This document shows, in pieces, positions 33,951 to 46,313 of a DNA stretch of 64,000 nt. The stretch covers positions 3,629,188 through 3,693,187 of the forward strand of contig JALPQD010000160.1 in the NCBI GenBank assembly GCA_023101885.1. The letters run 5' to 3'. The notes below the pieces were generated by a model. The model was not told the origin of the DNA. It was given only the letters and a program-made list of their open reading frames with translations, and made no database searches. The DNA comes from Typhlomys cinereus (Eukaryota; Chordata; Mammalia; Rodentia; Platacanthomyidae). Numbering within the stretch: the first letter of the stretch is position 1; each line of letters begins with the position of its first letter. Made by a program: the position numbers and the translations under genes.

Positions 33951-35084
33951 CTTGGTTGTGAGTTTCCTGACGACATGCAGACAAAATGGAGCCCCTAGAA
34001 GCCTGAGACAGCCTTATGATGCTGGGTATGTTGATAAGAGATCCCTCCTCATCTGTGAGGTAGGGGTAGCTGCTGTCAGTGTGAGCAGACGTGACCCATT
34101 TGACTGCTCCCCAGCCCCAAGAGAGCAAATGCTGAGGGTGCAATGACACCCTCCCTCCGAACACTGGACATCCTTACCTCCTGTCTTAGACATCAGAATC
34201 TCATCCTGCTGGCCTCTGGACCCCAAGCCCCCATTTGCTGGACACTGGGACTGTCAATCCTACACTGATACACCATCGGCCTCTCTGTCCTGAGCTTCTG
34301 GACCTGGACTGAGCCACATTACAGGTCAGCTGGGGTCTCTAGCCTATTGACAGCTTCTAAACCCACCAGAGCCAATTCCTCTCTCCCGGACTCGCATCCA
34401 CGTGCTGCCAGGCTAGGTAGGACTGCCTCTCAACACTAACTAAGACAAGTAGATGCTGTGGTGGCAACCCTTACAGCGTGTAAGAAATGGAGACACCATT
34501 CATGGGGAGCATGTGACCCTTTGATCGAACTAAACAACTTGGAGAGAAGAGCAGCTATTCACAGAAATGGATGAGCATTTGGGGGAGGGGACAGAAATCA
34601 CAAATCAGAAGCATGAGATGTGGGATATTTGAGTTTTCTATTAGATTCCGAACTAGTGGACTATTCTCTGTTAGACCTCTAGGTAAGGAAATGGAGTTAG
34701 GGTTCACAGCCAAAATACTGGAAGTCAGCAGGCTTCTTCAGACTGAGGGAAAACAAAGACCATCTAAGACGAAGAGACAAAAGAGCTGGAGTACTAAGCT
34801 TTCAGATACACCCGGAGACTAGAGTATGGAAGGAAGAGGTGAATAAATGAGTAGTGAATGAGAGATGCTGTTGGTTTCAGGGTAATAGCTGTCTTTACGA
34901 CTGTCAGGATCTGGTAGATAGGAGCGACATTATGGGTAGGCTGAGTGCCGGTTCAGCCTACCAGTGTTTACTGAATGAATGAATAAGGTAGGATGAGTGA
35001 AAGATCTCTGTCTTTTCCAGAAAAATTCTAGGGTTTTAATTTAGATACACTTGTTGAGTACAGACTGATGGTTCTCTGCAAACA

Positions 35085-35215
35085 AATGCTTGATCAGGCC
35101 AGGGTGATTGTGAGATAAAGCTCACTATATAATTGAGGATAATTGTGGAATCCTGATTCTCCTGCCTCCTCCTCCAGGAACCAGGGCTTGTGCAATCTTA
35201 AAGCTAGTCTTTCCC
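35085..35215 (-). mobile_element. Diverged B1-like fragment (tentative)
   Basis: GATAAAGCTCACTATATAATTG and CTGATTCTCCTGCCTCCTCC resemble the reverse of B1. It is heavily mutated. Confidence 0.3.
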
Positions 35216-35327
35216 ATTCACGGCACTGAAAACCACCTTGGCTAGAACTGTGTTTAGTCTTCTTCCTAATTTCTTTAAATACAGGTGCTGAATAAAATGT
35301 GGGCTAATTTGGAACACCGGTTATTGT

Positions 35328-35660
35328 GGTAGTTAGATTTAGGCGCCAACTTGACAACTGAAGGCTGAGCTCTGGCTACATTTGTGAGGAATTAATAGCT
35401 AATGCAAGTCGTAAGCAAGCTTGCAGGAGATTGATCGATGAAAGAGAACTCGGCCCATGGGGACGGGTCCATTCCTTGGGCAGGTGGATAAGAAGGGGGA
35501 GCTGGTTCATACTTGGCATACTTGGATATACTTTGACAGACTTGCTGTCTGCCAGTGAGGTTTGTCCTTCTGTCAGCAATCCAGTCCTTCTAGTGCTGAA
35601 TAGTGTTATTAAGTGTAACTAAGATTTGTAAGAAAGATAAAACCCCCTTGTCCTCCTAAA
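35328..35660 (+). mobile_element. Dispersed repeat with GTCAACTTGAC head (URR1-like), copy D
   Basis: TGTGGTAGTTAGATTTAGG then GCCAACTTGACAACTGAAGG, with CTTGGGCAGGTGGATAAGAA and a short A tail. It resembles copy C over the first 100 bases. Confidence 0.6.
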
Positions 35661-36359
35661 AAAAAAAATAAAACCAACTCCAAGACAAAAATTAGCAAAG
35701 ATTGCATATTCACAAACTGGTAGCTGCAAGGGAAGAAGTTGCAGGAAATTCTATTTCTGCAGGGGTTCGAGAGCACCCAGGGGTGGGGAGGAGATCCCAA
35801 GACAGTCTCTGATAAGCAAGTGTTCTGTTAGGGTGGGGATTTTGGAAGTACAAGGCATTCTCAGTGAATCTGCAAAATGCTTGGCAGAATCTTGGTAGGT
35901 TCACTATCCATGCTTTACATGACTGGGAAAATTCCAGACTTTTCTGGTTTTCAGAAAGACTCAGGGACTTCTTTGGAGGACAAAGGGACATATCCGGGCC
36001 ACATAAAAGTCAAGCAACCCTCTCTTCCAGTAAGCATCAGTATATTGTTCTTAGTCTCCACAGCACGACAGTGTCCTGGGATCATTTTCCCATTGAGTAT
36101 AAAGCTATTGTATTAGGAGTTATGTGGGACTTGCAAAGATGAATGAAATATGGGGTTTGCCCCTTCCAGCAAAGGAGATAGCTCCAATTGGCCAATTGTT
36201 TGAACCCCAACATGGTGAAGTACGTTATATGATAGAGTCGTAGTAAGTATGCTGCCAGACAGGGCTGGAGTAGTTAAGGCATGGTGAAACAGAATTCGAT
36301 TGTTTGCCAGGGCCCTGAAGAGTTGCGTGGCTAGGAGTGGATTTCATCCGTCTAGGTGG

Positions 36360-36850
36360 CCATTACCGAGCACTGACATCAGGCCTTAGGCCAGTGCTGG
36401 GGACACAGCAGGGAACCACAGGGTCTTTGTGTTCCTGCAGCTTAATTAAGGTCAGACAGACAGGGAGACCTTGAACAAGAAACCATAAAATCAAGGACGT
36501 GAAGGAGGTGGAGGTGGGGGAGCCGGGGACAGTCAAGGAGGGAAAGTGTAGCCCAAGTGGAGAGAAGACAGGCGGGAGCCTGTGAGGCTTGCTGAGATGG
36601 TGGTCTTCTCTAACAGGCGATGGAAAGTTGTCAAAGGGTTTGCTACAAGGGTGTGACATTATGCTTACATATTGACCAGAATTATATTAAAAGAAAGGGA
36701 AAAAAGAAAGTAAAAAGGGGACAAGCAGAAGGAGAGCTGGAGCTATTTGACCATTTGAGAGGCAGCGAGGGTGGCCTAGGTCCAGACTGGAGAACAGAGA
36801 GGTTTTCATGAAGCACTTTGGATGTAAAATCCATGGGGCTCAGCAGTGGG
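36360..36850 (+). mobile_element. Ancient mammalian interspersed repeat (tentative)
   Basis: CAGTGCTGGGGACACAGCAG, TTGTCAAAGGGTTTGCTAC and GGGTGTGACATTATG resemble, from memory, an old non-coding repeat shared among mammals. I cannot name the family. Confidence 0.3.
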
Positions 36851-37775
36851 TGAGCTGGTGGGCTGCAAAAAAGACTTCAGGGGGCATTTTCCGGGTTTGT
36901 CTGTAGCTGTTACTGTTTCTTGTGGGGAGGGAAGCAATAGAGGAAGAGATGATGTGGTTGGTTCTTCATTCCCAGCATCTGAGGAACCTGTGAAACATCA
37001 AAGGGGGGTGTTGAGTCAGTGGATGAGTTTATGGGGTTTGAAGCTCAGAAGAGAGGTCTGGTTGGAAGTGGAGTTATGAGAATGGTTGACACCCAGGCTT
37101 TACAAGAAGCTACGGGGTGCCTGTGATCACCTTGAGAGACCCACTGAGGAGGAGGCCATGGGAGGCTCTGGCAAAGGAGGCTGAGGGGGAGGAGCCAGAG
37201 GAAGCCAGGAAAGGGAAGCCAGGAACCCCGGGCAGAATTGCTCAAAGGAAGCAGCCGGGGCCATCTGTCGGGCTCTGCTGAGATGTCTAGTAAGAAGAGG
37301 TCTGAAGACCCCTTGTCCACCGATTGCAGCAAACTATTGATCTTCGAGTGCTCCTGGTAGATTGGCGGGAGCAGGAGTCCCACTGAAGGGCGGGGACAGG
37401 TGAGTGACAGGCATTTTAGAGAGGTCACCTGGGGATGGATGGGGGAGATCAGCCTACAGAAATCCTTACAGGAGCCCAGGAGAGAGATGGTCAGATACAA
37501 GAGCTTGGAGCTTTGCGGTAATTTGGGAGACACGCGTCTCCATATGCACAGACAGGAACTACTGGGAATTTGGCTGGATGTGGCTCTGCCTCAGAAGCAA
37601 AGAAGAAAGTGAACAGGAAAAAAATCCATGATTCTTATGGAGGGCTAGTGAGAGTCCACATCACTGTACATTCATGTCCCTACATGTTCTGAGGAGGCTC
37701 CCTGAGGGCCAGGTAGTGAGAAAACCCAAAAGAACGAATGTGAGGAAGTGCCGAGTCTCAGGTTCAAGGAACTGG

Positions 37776-37794
37776 TCTATCTACTATCTATCTA

Positions 37795-37857
<63 letters not shown>

Positions 37858-38172
37858 CTATCTATCTACTATCTATCTATCTATCTATCTACTATCTATC
37901 TATCTACTATCTATCTTCTTTCTATCTATTTATCTACTATCTATCTATTTATCTATCTACTATCTATCTATCTACTATCTATTTATCTACTATCTATCTA
38001 TCTACTATCTATCTACTATCTATCTATCTATCTACTATCTATTTATCTATTATCTACTATCTATCTACTATCTATTTATCTATCTGCTATCTATCTATCT
38101 ACTATCTATCTATTTATCTATCTACTATCTATCTACTATCTATCTACTATCTATCTATCTATCTACTATCTA

Positions 38173-38203
<31 letters not shown>

Positions 38204-38311
38204 CTATCTGTCTGTCTGTCTGTCTGTCTACCTACCTACCTGTCTGTCTGTCTACCTACCTACCTGCCTGTCTGTCTGTCTGTCTCTGTCTATCATCTGT
38301 CATCTATCTAT
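37776..38311. repeat. Long (TATC)n array with TAC interruptions
   Basis: More than 500 bases of TATC units are interrupted by CTAC and TTTATC steps. CTGT and CTAC runs fill the last 100 bases (38208-38290). The two long open frames across it (Tyr-Leu-Ser-Ile repeats) are products of the array, not genes. Confidence 0.95.
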
Positions 38312-38329
38312 GTGAGTAGTACATACATG

Positions 38330-38612
38330 TTCACATGTATGTGGGTGTGCATGCATGGCTATGGAGACCTGAGGTTGATGCTGGTCTCATCGCCAACCAC
38401 TGTTGGCTGTTATTATTAAGGCAGGGTCTCTCTCATTAAGCCCAGAGCTCACCAGCCAGCCCACTTGCCTCAAGGACTCCCTGCTTTTGCCTCCAGTATG
38501 CTGGGGTCACCACCACAGCTGCCTGCTGTGTGTTCCAGAGAATCTGAGCCCCAGTCCTCAAGCTTGTGGGTAAGCACCTTATTCACTAAGACATCTCCTC
38601 AGCCCAAGGGAA
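38330..38612 (-). mobile_element. ID-B1 composite (B4-type) SINE beside the TATC array
   Basis: The plus strand shows GGAGACCTGAGGTTGATGC, AGGCAGGGTCTCTCTCATT, GCTTTTGCCTCCAGTATGC and ACTAAGACATCTCCTCAGCC. Confidence 0.6.
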
Positions 38613-38654
38613 CTGGTTTTTGGAAAAGAAGCACTGAGATTAAAAGTCGGGCTT

Positions 38655-38775
38655 TAGAGCCGGGAAGGGTGGCCATACCTGTAATGTTAGTACTCAGGAA
38701 TCCAGGTCAGGAGGATCTCAAGTCCAAGGCTGGGATCAGAGCAAACAAGACTTGGTCTCAAAAAAAAGGGGGGGG
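38655..38775 (+). mobile_element. B1-like SINE
   Basis: AGAGCCGGGAAGGGTGGCC, TGTAATGTTAGTACTCAGG and ACTTGGTCTCAAAAAAAAGG are in B1 order. Confidence 0.7.
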
Positions 38776-38844
38776 GGTTAATCACTTACTCTCTGGGTGG
38801 TAAATTTCTACATCTTTGTTTAAGTTAAAGAAAAACAACCTGAA

Positions 38845-39105
38845 AAGCAGGCATAATGGCTCAGTCCTAGGCAGGGGGAACCCAAGCAGATCTCTGGGGC
38901 TCACTAGCAAGTCAGTTTATTCTTCCTGGTGGATTCCAAGCCGGTGAGAGACCCTGTCTCAAAATAAAAAGTGGACAGCACCAGAGGATCAACCCAAAGT
39001 TGTTCTCTAGTCTCCACACACATGCACATGCATGCACACCCGTACACACGTGTATACTCACACATGCATGCATATTCACATACACAAGCACGCGCGCGCA
39101 CGCGA

Positions 39106-39152
<47 letters not shown>
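38845..39152 (+). mobile_element. B1-like body with B4-type tail and (CA)n
   Basis: AGCAGGCATAATGGCTCAG, AAGCAGATCTCTGGGGCTC and GAGACCCTGTCTCAAAAT give a B1-type body. A CA/CG-rich tail follows, with pure (CA)n at 39107-39148. Confidence 0.65.
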
Positions 39153-39155
<3 letters not shown>

Positions 39156-42100
39156 CATCTGTTTTGGAAATGATGTGGAATTTTTGAAGTTCATGTTCCT
39201 CCTAGAGACAGGTCTTTCCTGGATCCCTGAAGGAAGAAAGGAACTAGTGGGCTGATGTCAGCCAGCAATTCCTAGACACAGAGGCATGTGGGCAACTGTC
39301 CCTCAGGATGGAGCTGGCTAGGAAACAGAACCTAAGGGGACAGCTCACTTTGGATGTCCCAATGTGTGGATCCCAGCATAGAGTCGTTCGCCCCATCCCT
39401 GGTAGCCAGTCTGCCTCTAGGTGTCAGGGACAGCAGCCTGACCCAGCCTCACCTCGCCCTCTCCCCGCCCACTCTCACACAGCAGCCCTCTCTCCAGGTG
39501 GTGCCATCAAAAGTAAACAGCTAGCCTGAAATCAGAGCTGGCAAAGCAAACAAGTTTGTGTATCGCTGCCAAGAATATTAACACCCACGTCCTAGTGTCC
39601 ACCAGGGTGTTGACGGTCCTGCCCTGGGAAAAACTGGCCACACAACATATAGACAACAGTCCCCTGTCCCATAGACAAAGGCCCAGAGGCCCCACTCTAC
39701 AGCCGTTACACAGCGTGGCTGGAGGCTGTTGGTAAGCTGCCACAGTCACCACGAAGGAATTGGTACAGGAATCCAGGTGAGAGAGGTTCCAGGGCTAGAG
39801 CCCAGGGTCTCACGAATGTCGAGGAAAGCAGGGGCCTCAACATCAAGCAAGGACCTGCTGGAAATGGCCCGATGTGTCTTTAAACTGGTAAGATTGGTCC
39901 CTGGTCCCCCTCTTGACTCCAAGTTTGGGAGTCAATTCCTCAGACAGGTGCTCTGCTCTGATCAAAGGCCGGGGAGGTAGGTGGGGTCAGCAAGGGATGC
40001 TCCGAGCTGTGGGTCCAGGACCTACCTACATGATGACAAGGATGTGAGATTCCCAGGGAAAGGCGAGGATGTTTGATTAGATTCCAAGGACAGATCACGA
40101 CCTATAGACAGAATATGAAGAGAATTTCTGAGTGATACCCCCTGGTGAACAAGCCATCAAATTCCACACCATCTCACTCCCTGGGGCTCTCCCGGGTCCT
40201 ACTCTTGGGAGATATAGGTACCCTATATCTCAGCTCTGGAAGAATCTAGGGAAGTGTTTTTCCCATGTGCAGGACCCATAGGCCACACTAACGTGTCTCC
40301 AAGGATCGCCTCCACCCACCCCTTCTCAGAACAGAAATGAGGCGGAAATGAGATGTATATTATGGGCTGTACACTGGTGTGCATTAACACAGGTTCTGTG
40401 TTGGGATTTTAGCTTAAACTTAGCGACTCACTCCCGGGCTGTGGTAGACAAGCTAGGGCTCCGAGCTTTTCCCTTAGTAGCTAAGCAAGTTACTAATCCT
40501 TTTTTACTTTTAAGCGTCTTATTGACAAAACTGGTCTAAAACCAATATTGCTGCAATAGTCACAGTGATTCAGCGCTGACGATAAGTGAGAAAAGGCATT
40601 GGACTTGAATCAGAGAGTCCAAACCCCAGCTCAGCTCTTAGCCATGGGTGGGCACTGCTGTTTTCTTTGCCTTGGTTTTCTGTCGTGTCATTGGGGTAGA
40701 GAATGTCTAGACTGGGGGACACTCAAGGACTGGGGTGTTCCCTGCGTGGTTCCGATGGCGTCCCGTTGCTTTCCTGCCACTGGGATTATCCCTGGGAAGA
40801 GGAGAAAGGAGGACACAGCTGGGCATCTACCGTGCCATGGTAAGTTAGAGGATATTTAGATCTCTAGTTTTTCCAAGATGGCGCCAGGGAAAAGAATTCT
40901 TCAGGTAACCTATTGGGATAAGAAGTGTTTGGGTCCCCATACCCACCATCATCCCAGTCTTCAGATTCAGTATCCAGAAGGGAATGGATGAATATGAGCT
41001 ATATATTATGAACTGAACATTGGCAAGTCTGTGGCCAAACTGAGTACATGAACCAAAGGCTTCTCTCCTGGATCAAGAGCCTTCCTCGCTTCTGTCCTGG
41101 AGGGCGACTGAAACATCCTCTGGTAATGCTGGGGAAAATGAATGGATATGGAGGAGTAGAGTTGGACTGGAACCTCTTTCATATGTACTGAGTGACCTTG
41201 GACTGGACTTTTAACCCCTGAGGAATGCAGTTAGTATTAAATTAGACATTTATGAGCTTGAATAACAATACCTAGTAGGCACTTGGCAAGTACTAGTTAA
41301 ATCTGAACCTGGATGTAGATGAATCAATGGGTCACAGATGGGCAAAGACAATGATCCGTCTTGTTCTGTCGGACTTTCCGGAAGAGTTCCCCTCTTCTCC
41401 GCCTATCTGCTGTGGCTGTACAAACATCCTTGTCTTCATGTGCGGGAAAGAAGATAGGAAAGAAAGCACATCTCTGATAAACTTCTCTCTTTGTGCTACC
41501 AGGACACTGGAGTCTAGAAAACCCTGAGACAAGAGGGTGGGAGGTTGGGGAGACAGAAGGGGGAACCATGGGTCCACGCAACTTGGAGAGTGCCAAGTGT
41601 CATGATGTAGGGGTGTCTTTGTCATCAGTAAATGGCAGTCCGCCAGTCACAGTACTATCTTTGTCCTATGCCCAGTATAGAAAAGGGGTGTCCTAAGTTC
41701 ATGAAGTGGGTCGCTCTGTACACTCCTTCCCTAGCCACCGTGAGACGTTCTGTGTGCTCCCTGAAGAATGGAATCCATGCTGTCAATCTCACAGCTAAGA
41801 AATCCCCCATGTGAGGAAGAGGAGGTGACAGCAGGTGATAACGGGTCGATTTAGAACTTTATGCATCCTGGTCCCAGTAACTGGACTTCTCTCCAGGCAC
41901 CAACATCTGGATTTTTTTTTTTTTTTAAGCATCTACCCTCTGACTTCTGAGAGAGAAGCTTTGCTTGCTGTAGAAAGAGTCTCCTTTTCAGAGTGGCCAC
42001 AGTCAGCTCGTCTTGTCAGTTGTCAAGAGCCTGTTCTCACGGTGGACTGTTTGTCTGAGACAAGAGTTGTCTTCGTCTCTCAGTACTGGCCGTCGGAGGT

Positions 42101-43243
42101 TCCTTGAGAGCTCAGAGAATCTCCTTTCTGGTTGCAGGTCAGCCATCTTTAAAGACAACCTGTGTCCTGCCCTTACCCTGAACTAGCTAAATGGAAGCCG
42201 AGGCCAAGCCTAAGCACATGTGGTTTTTGTAAAATCCCCAGGCGATTCTAACAGGCGGCCAGGACTGAGCACCATCAGGCAGATGAACAGTACCGTGGCC
42301 TTGGGGAAGAGCCGGGATCCACCGGCCTGTGCTCCTTCTCGGTTGTCTGTTTCCCCAGTGCTCCAGGGGTCAGGGAACTACGCTTGTCCTTTCCTTTAGC
42401 TCTCAGTCCTCAACCATGATGTACGCTCCTTTTATCTTTTCTGGTCTGTTCTGGGAGCTGATCTTTCTTTAAATAGTAGTTTTTGTCTCTACTTTAGTCT
42501 AACTTTCATTCATTTGTTCATTCAGCACATAACCAACGTCTGCTACAACAGCCCCGGGGTAACTGCTGGGATCTAGCAGAGATCAAAGCAGGACAGGTGC
42601 CCCTGCTTCCCCCACCGTTGACCCCCCCACAGTGTCCATCTGCTCTCCTGGGATTTGCTCTGTCAAAATCTTTCTCCACTCCTTAATAAGGATGTGATAT
42701 TCAGAAACTGATATTCAAAAACCTATTAGCAGGCTCTTCATTTTGTTTCTAACTTCATCACACGCTAATGAAGCTTGTATCTTCAGCGAAGCACTTGCCT
42801 ATGGGACGCTAGATTAGCCCAGTTACTAGCATTAGACATGTCTTGTGCTGGAAAACAAGTAGGTCTCTGTCTGAGGTGACATTTCCATCCCATTGTCACA
42901 GTTTACCCAGATGTTGGTGACTGAGTTTTTCCTGTGGATGGAGATGGCTGTCTAACTTTTGCTTTGCTCGCATTCATTGAAAAGCCATATCCTGCTTATC
43001 CTTCTTTCCAAGGTCCGGGGCCAGCCCTAGGCACTGCTTCTAGCTGTTTCCTAAGGCAAGGGAATTGTATCTACCCGCACCTTTAACCAGAAGGAAAAAC
43101 AAACATCCATCTTCGCTACTAAGACAACAGTCTTCAAGTCTTGACTGCTGCCCACAGTAAGAAACATCGCATCAGCACATGTAGCTGGACCAGTTTCCCT
43201 AGCATATTACTTACCATGGTTATGCGTAGCCAACGCCCACTTT
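39153..43243. other. Mostly unique sequence, no gene recognised
   Basis: I see scattered MIR-like remnants (41188-41310 and around 40600-40700), a poly(T) run at 41913-41927, and otherwise nothing I can assign. Confidence 0.35.
41188..41310 (+). mobile_element. MIR fragment
   Basis: GTGACCTTGGACTGGAC, TTAACCCCTGAGGAATG and GGCACTTGGCAAGTACTAG follow the MIR order. Confidence 0.4.
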
Positions 43244-43945
43244 AAAATTTTATTTATTTTTTAGTTTTACAAACATATTGAGTTCTAATCCCTGCTTCCC
43301 TCCATCCCCCCCCATCTCCCTCTCTTCTTCCTCCCTTCCCCTCATCAATCCATTCCACTTCCTCCCACCCTCCTGCCTGACCACTTCTATGGACCTTCTG
43401 ACTTGTCTACTCTTTTTTTTCTTTTAAATTTTATTATTATTATTATTTATTCAACTGTGTGCATATGCGTGTGTATGTGCGCATGCGTCTGTGTGTCTGT
43501 GTATGTGTAGAACCACGGACGAATTCGCGAACCACCATGGACGCCTCCACCTCCTTCTGCCCTGGGATTCACAGGCTCCGCCCTACCAGGACCAGAAGCG
43601 CAGGCCGCCCTCGCTTCCGCCTGGTGTCTATATGTGGGATCTGGGATCCGAACTCAGGACCTTCCGCCTGCAAGGCGGAGGCTTAACCCCTGAGCCACCT
43701 CTCCAGCCCCCTGACTTGTCTACTCTTATACTGGGTTCAGGCCTCTGTGGCATATCAAGTTGCCCCTCCTCTGGCTGTCCCACTGATAGGGGCATTTCCC
43801 TTCACTCATCCAGCTCTAGTCCTCAAGGTTTCCACTGTATGTTCTTATCTCTCTTGAGTTCCTCGGTAGTTTATGGGAACATGTTGGTGTGTCAGTCATT
43901 ATGCAGGTCTGGTAAGGACAAGTCTCACTGCCGTGAATCAATGCT
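43244..43945 (-). mobile_element. L1 3' end, split by a SINE insertion
   Basis: Plus-strand 43244-43397 and 43728-43945 together are the reverse complement of the L1 3' end at about 5440-5815. The A-rich tail and polypurine tract occupy 43244-43397. The SINE at 43413-43710 interrupts it. Confidence 0.75.
43413..43710 (-). mobile_element. Dimeric ID-like SINE (IDL-Geo-like), copy 8, inserted in L1
   Basis: Minus-strand head GGGGCTGGAGAGGTGGCTCAG. The right half follows, then a CA/CG-rich region and an AATAATAATAAAATTTAAA tail. CTGACTTGTCTACTC flanks it on both sides (43398-43412 and 43711-43725), a perfect 15-base target duplication. The body is GC-rich with CpG sites still present, so the insertion is probably young. 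Confidence 0.9.
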
Positions 43946-44479
43946 TTCTATTTTATACTCCAATGTGAATGGCATAATCATTCACCGAATTAAACTCATG
44001 GGGAAAAATAATGAGTTACAACCTTCAGTTTGACAATTAACTCTTCTAAAACCACTTCCACTTTGGATCCACTTGAGACTTGAGCCTGAGATTTGGTCTA
44101 ACACCCCCTGGTGGACTCTAGGAAATAGCAATTGTTTAGCTTTGTCAATCAACAGGTCTTTCGAGAGAGGCGTGTACAACTATCCTTAAATACATAAATT
44201 CGTGGGTTAGAGTCTTTCTGAAAGAGCACACCTGCTGAGTTTTGTTAGAATCTAGACTGGAGCGTACCCCCTCCTCAAGGACCTGTCTTCTTAACACATT
44301 TTGTAGCAAAAATCAGAGAACAAAAGTTTACGGATAAGTGTAAATCACTTATCTCTGGCTTCAGAAGACTTCCTCTTTCCTTCTCAGATGAAACTTCTTA
44401 GATGAGTATCAGGAGGTGTCAGTAAAATTGTCAGATTTCCCCATGGTGCCAGCCAAGTATTCCTAAGAAACTCCAGCTA

Positions 44480-44672
44480 AAACCCCCCACCAAAAAGAAA
44501 AGAAAGGGAGGAAGCAGAAAAGAAAAAAAGGGAGCAAAAGAGGGAGAGAAAAAAGAATAGAAAGAAAGAGAGAGAGAGAGAGAGAGAAAGAAAGAAGAGA
44601 GATAAAAAAAGAGAAAGAGAGAAAGAAAGGAAGAGAGAGAGAAAGAAAGAGAAAAGAAAGAAAAAAAAATGC
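44480..44672. repeat. Polypurine (GA)n tract
   Basis: About 190 bases are almost purely A and G on the plus strand, with a (GA)n core at 44568-44586. Confidence 0.9.
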
Positions 44673-46187
44673 TAGCAGTAAGGATCCCTTATAGGTACTG
44701 ATATATTTTTTCTTTCCTCTGAAAGACAGTTCAGTTAGTCCTTTAAAAATGCTTCTTAGAAACCAAAATGGTTAAGTCATTTCTCAATTTTCTAAATGTA
44801 AAGGAGTCTAGTGGGTGGGGCGTGAACCGCCCCAGAAGGTTACTCTGGTGACCAGAGACAGGAGTAAGTACTTGGGCCCAGAGGTAGGCTGATTTGGCCC
44901 TTGTGAACCCTCATTACACCCCAACAAGTTTAGTGTTGCTCCTCCAGGCTGCTAGTGGCCCAGAGTTTTGAGTGGAGCACAGTCATGGGTCTCGTGGTAT
45001 TTGTGAGCAGTCTAGTGAACTGTATGCAAATGCTTTGAAACATCTATGCTCAAACAACTCCTGCAAACCTTGGTCTTGAGTGCAGTTTCTTCTTCCTCTT
45101 CTGTGAATGCCGCCCACTTCCAGGCCCTGGGATCAGCATGTCCCCATGTCCCCATGTGTATGCCCTCATATCACATTTCTCTGAGCAGGTAAGAAAGGAA
45201 GGCAGTATCCTAAAATCAGTAGTGGATGAATCAAGGACCACCCATCTTATCCTCACGTAAGATTCAATACAGGAAGAGATCTAACTGTGATTTTTAAAAA
45301 TGTGAGAAAAGCAGATTTATCAGGAGAGCAAGATTTGAATCGGGTAAAGGAAGCCAGATTCTAACTCCCAGTCAGACCCCAGAAGTCAGCTGTCAGTCAC
45401 TCTTTCACAAAGATGGGCAAAAGGCAAAGATGAGTTAACTGTATATATCGGTGTGTATTAATAAGATAATTGTTGCTTGGTATTTTGGAGAAAATGATTG
45501 CCCTGAGGGGCATTTTGCCACTCAGGCTTTAAACTCCAGCAGGGTCTGCCCAGCTTAGACCGTCCTAGCGTTCCCCACTTTGAATGCCCAATGGAAACTG
45601 CTGATGGAATCCGAGTGTTTCCCTGGCTCGCCTCTCCTGCCTGCACCTCCCAATTCAACACACAGATGATGAACGTGTGATTTGTGGGGCCCGCCCTTAC
45701 CTGCCCTTCACCCCTCCTCACTATGAATTTGGAGTGGAGTGCGGAGTAATACAACAGCAAACTGCTCCATGGATGGTACAAACCAGTGTATCCCGCGTCA
45801 CTCGAGACCCTGTGGGAATACACGTTTGACTGAGAAGAAGAGAGCTCATGCAGAGGTGGCTTGATTGGTCCATACTTGTTGCAAAGGATTTTCACTCCCT
45901 GTGTCTTTTTAACTCCGGGCCCACAGCAGAAGCAGACGAGGCCAAGTTAAGGCATAGTGGAGGGAGGTGTCCACAATCCCATAGCAGAGGCATATCTGGA
46001 ATTCCAGACCCTGGCACATGGGAGTCCCGGGCCTACACTTGCCCCCCTGCAGCTTGGTCCTGCCCTTGGCCATCTCTGGGCTCCCCGCTGCCTCGAAGCT
46101 GCCAGGCGGTCCTGCTCTTCGGGTGTCTGCGATGACAGCTTACAATCCCTGTGGTCTCTTTTGCCTCCAGAATGCTTCTGCCTAAGC
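44673..46187. other. Upstream flank of the inferred gene, no repeat recognised
   Basis: About 1.5 kb before the promoter contains no SINE or L1 that I recognise, unlike most of the window. Purely by position it could contain regulatory elements. Confidence 0.35.
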
Positions 46188-46313
46188 GTTAATATTTATC
46201 ATTTACAGCCAGCCACTGCCCCCTTTCAAAGGTGAACACCGTAAAATTTATGACAGCCGAGCTATCAGATTCCCGAGGAGCATAAAAGCGGGAGGAGGCG
46301 TGTGAGCTCATCC
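46188..46313 (+). promoter_or_regulatory. TATA-box promoter with a cluster of epithelial factor motifs
   Basis: A TATA-like element (CATAAAAG) lies at 46281-46288. An initiator-like TCATCC lies about 27 bases downstream at 46308-46313, giving a predicted start near 46310. Upstream are an HNF1-like element at 46188-46200 (11 of 13 consensus positions), an HNF4/DR1-like CAAAGGTGAAC core at 46227-46237, a CDX-like ATTTATGAC at 46246-46254, and GATA cores on the reverse strand at 46196-46201 and 46262-46267. In mammals this set of factors is typical of gut, liver and kidney epithelial promoters. The motifs are read directly. Tissue specificity is inferred, and short motifs like these also occur by chance. 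Confidence 0.5.

Noticed and set aside
37674..38419. Two overlapping open frames of 213 and 223 codons, the longest in the window
   Set aside because: They are the translation of the TATC array (Tyr-Leu-Ser-Ile repeats) and have no unique coding sequence.
43459..44033. 180-codon plus-strand frame
   Set aside because: It is the antisense of a SINE joined to antisense L1 3' untranslated sequence.
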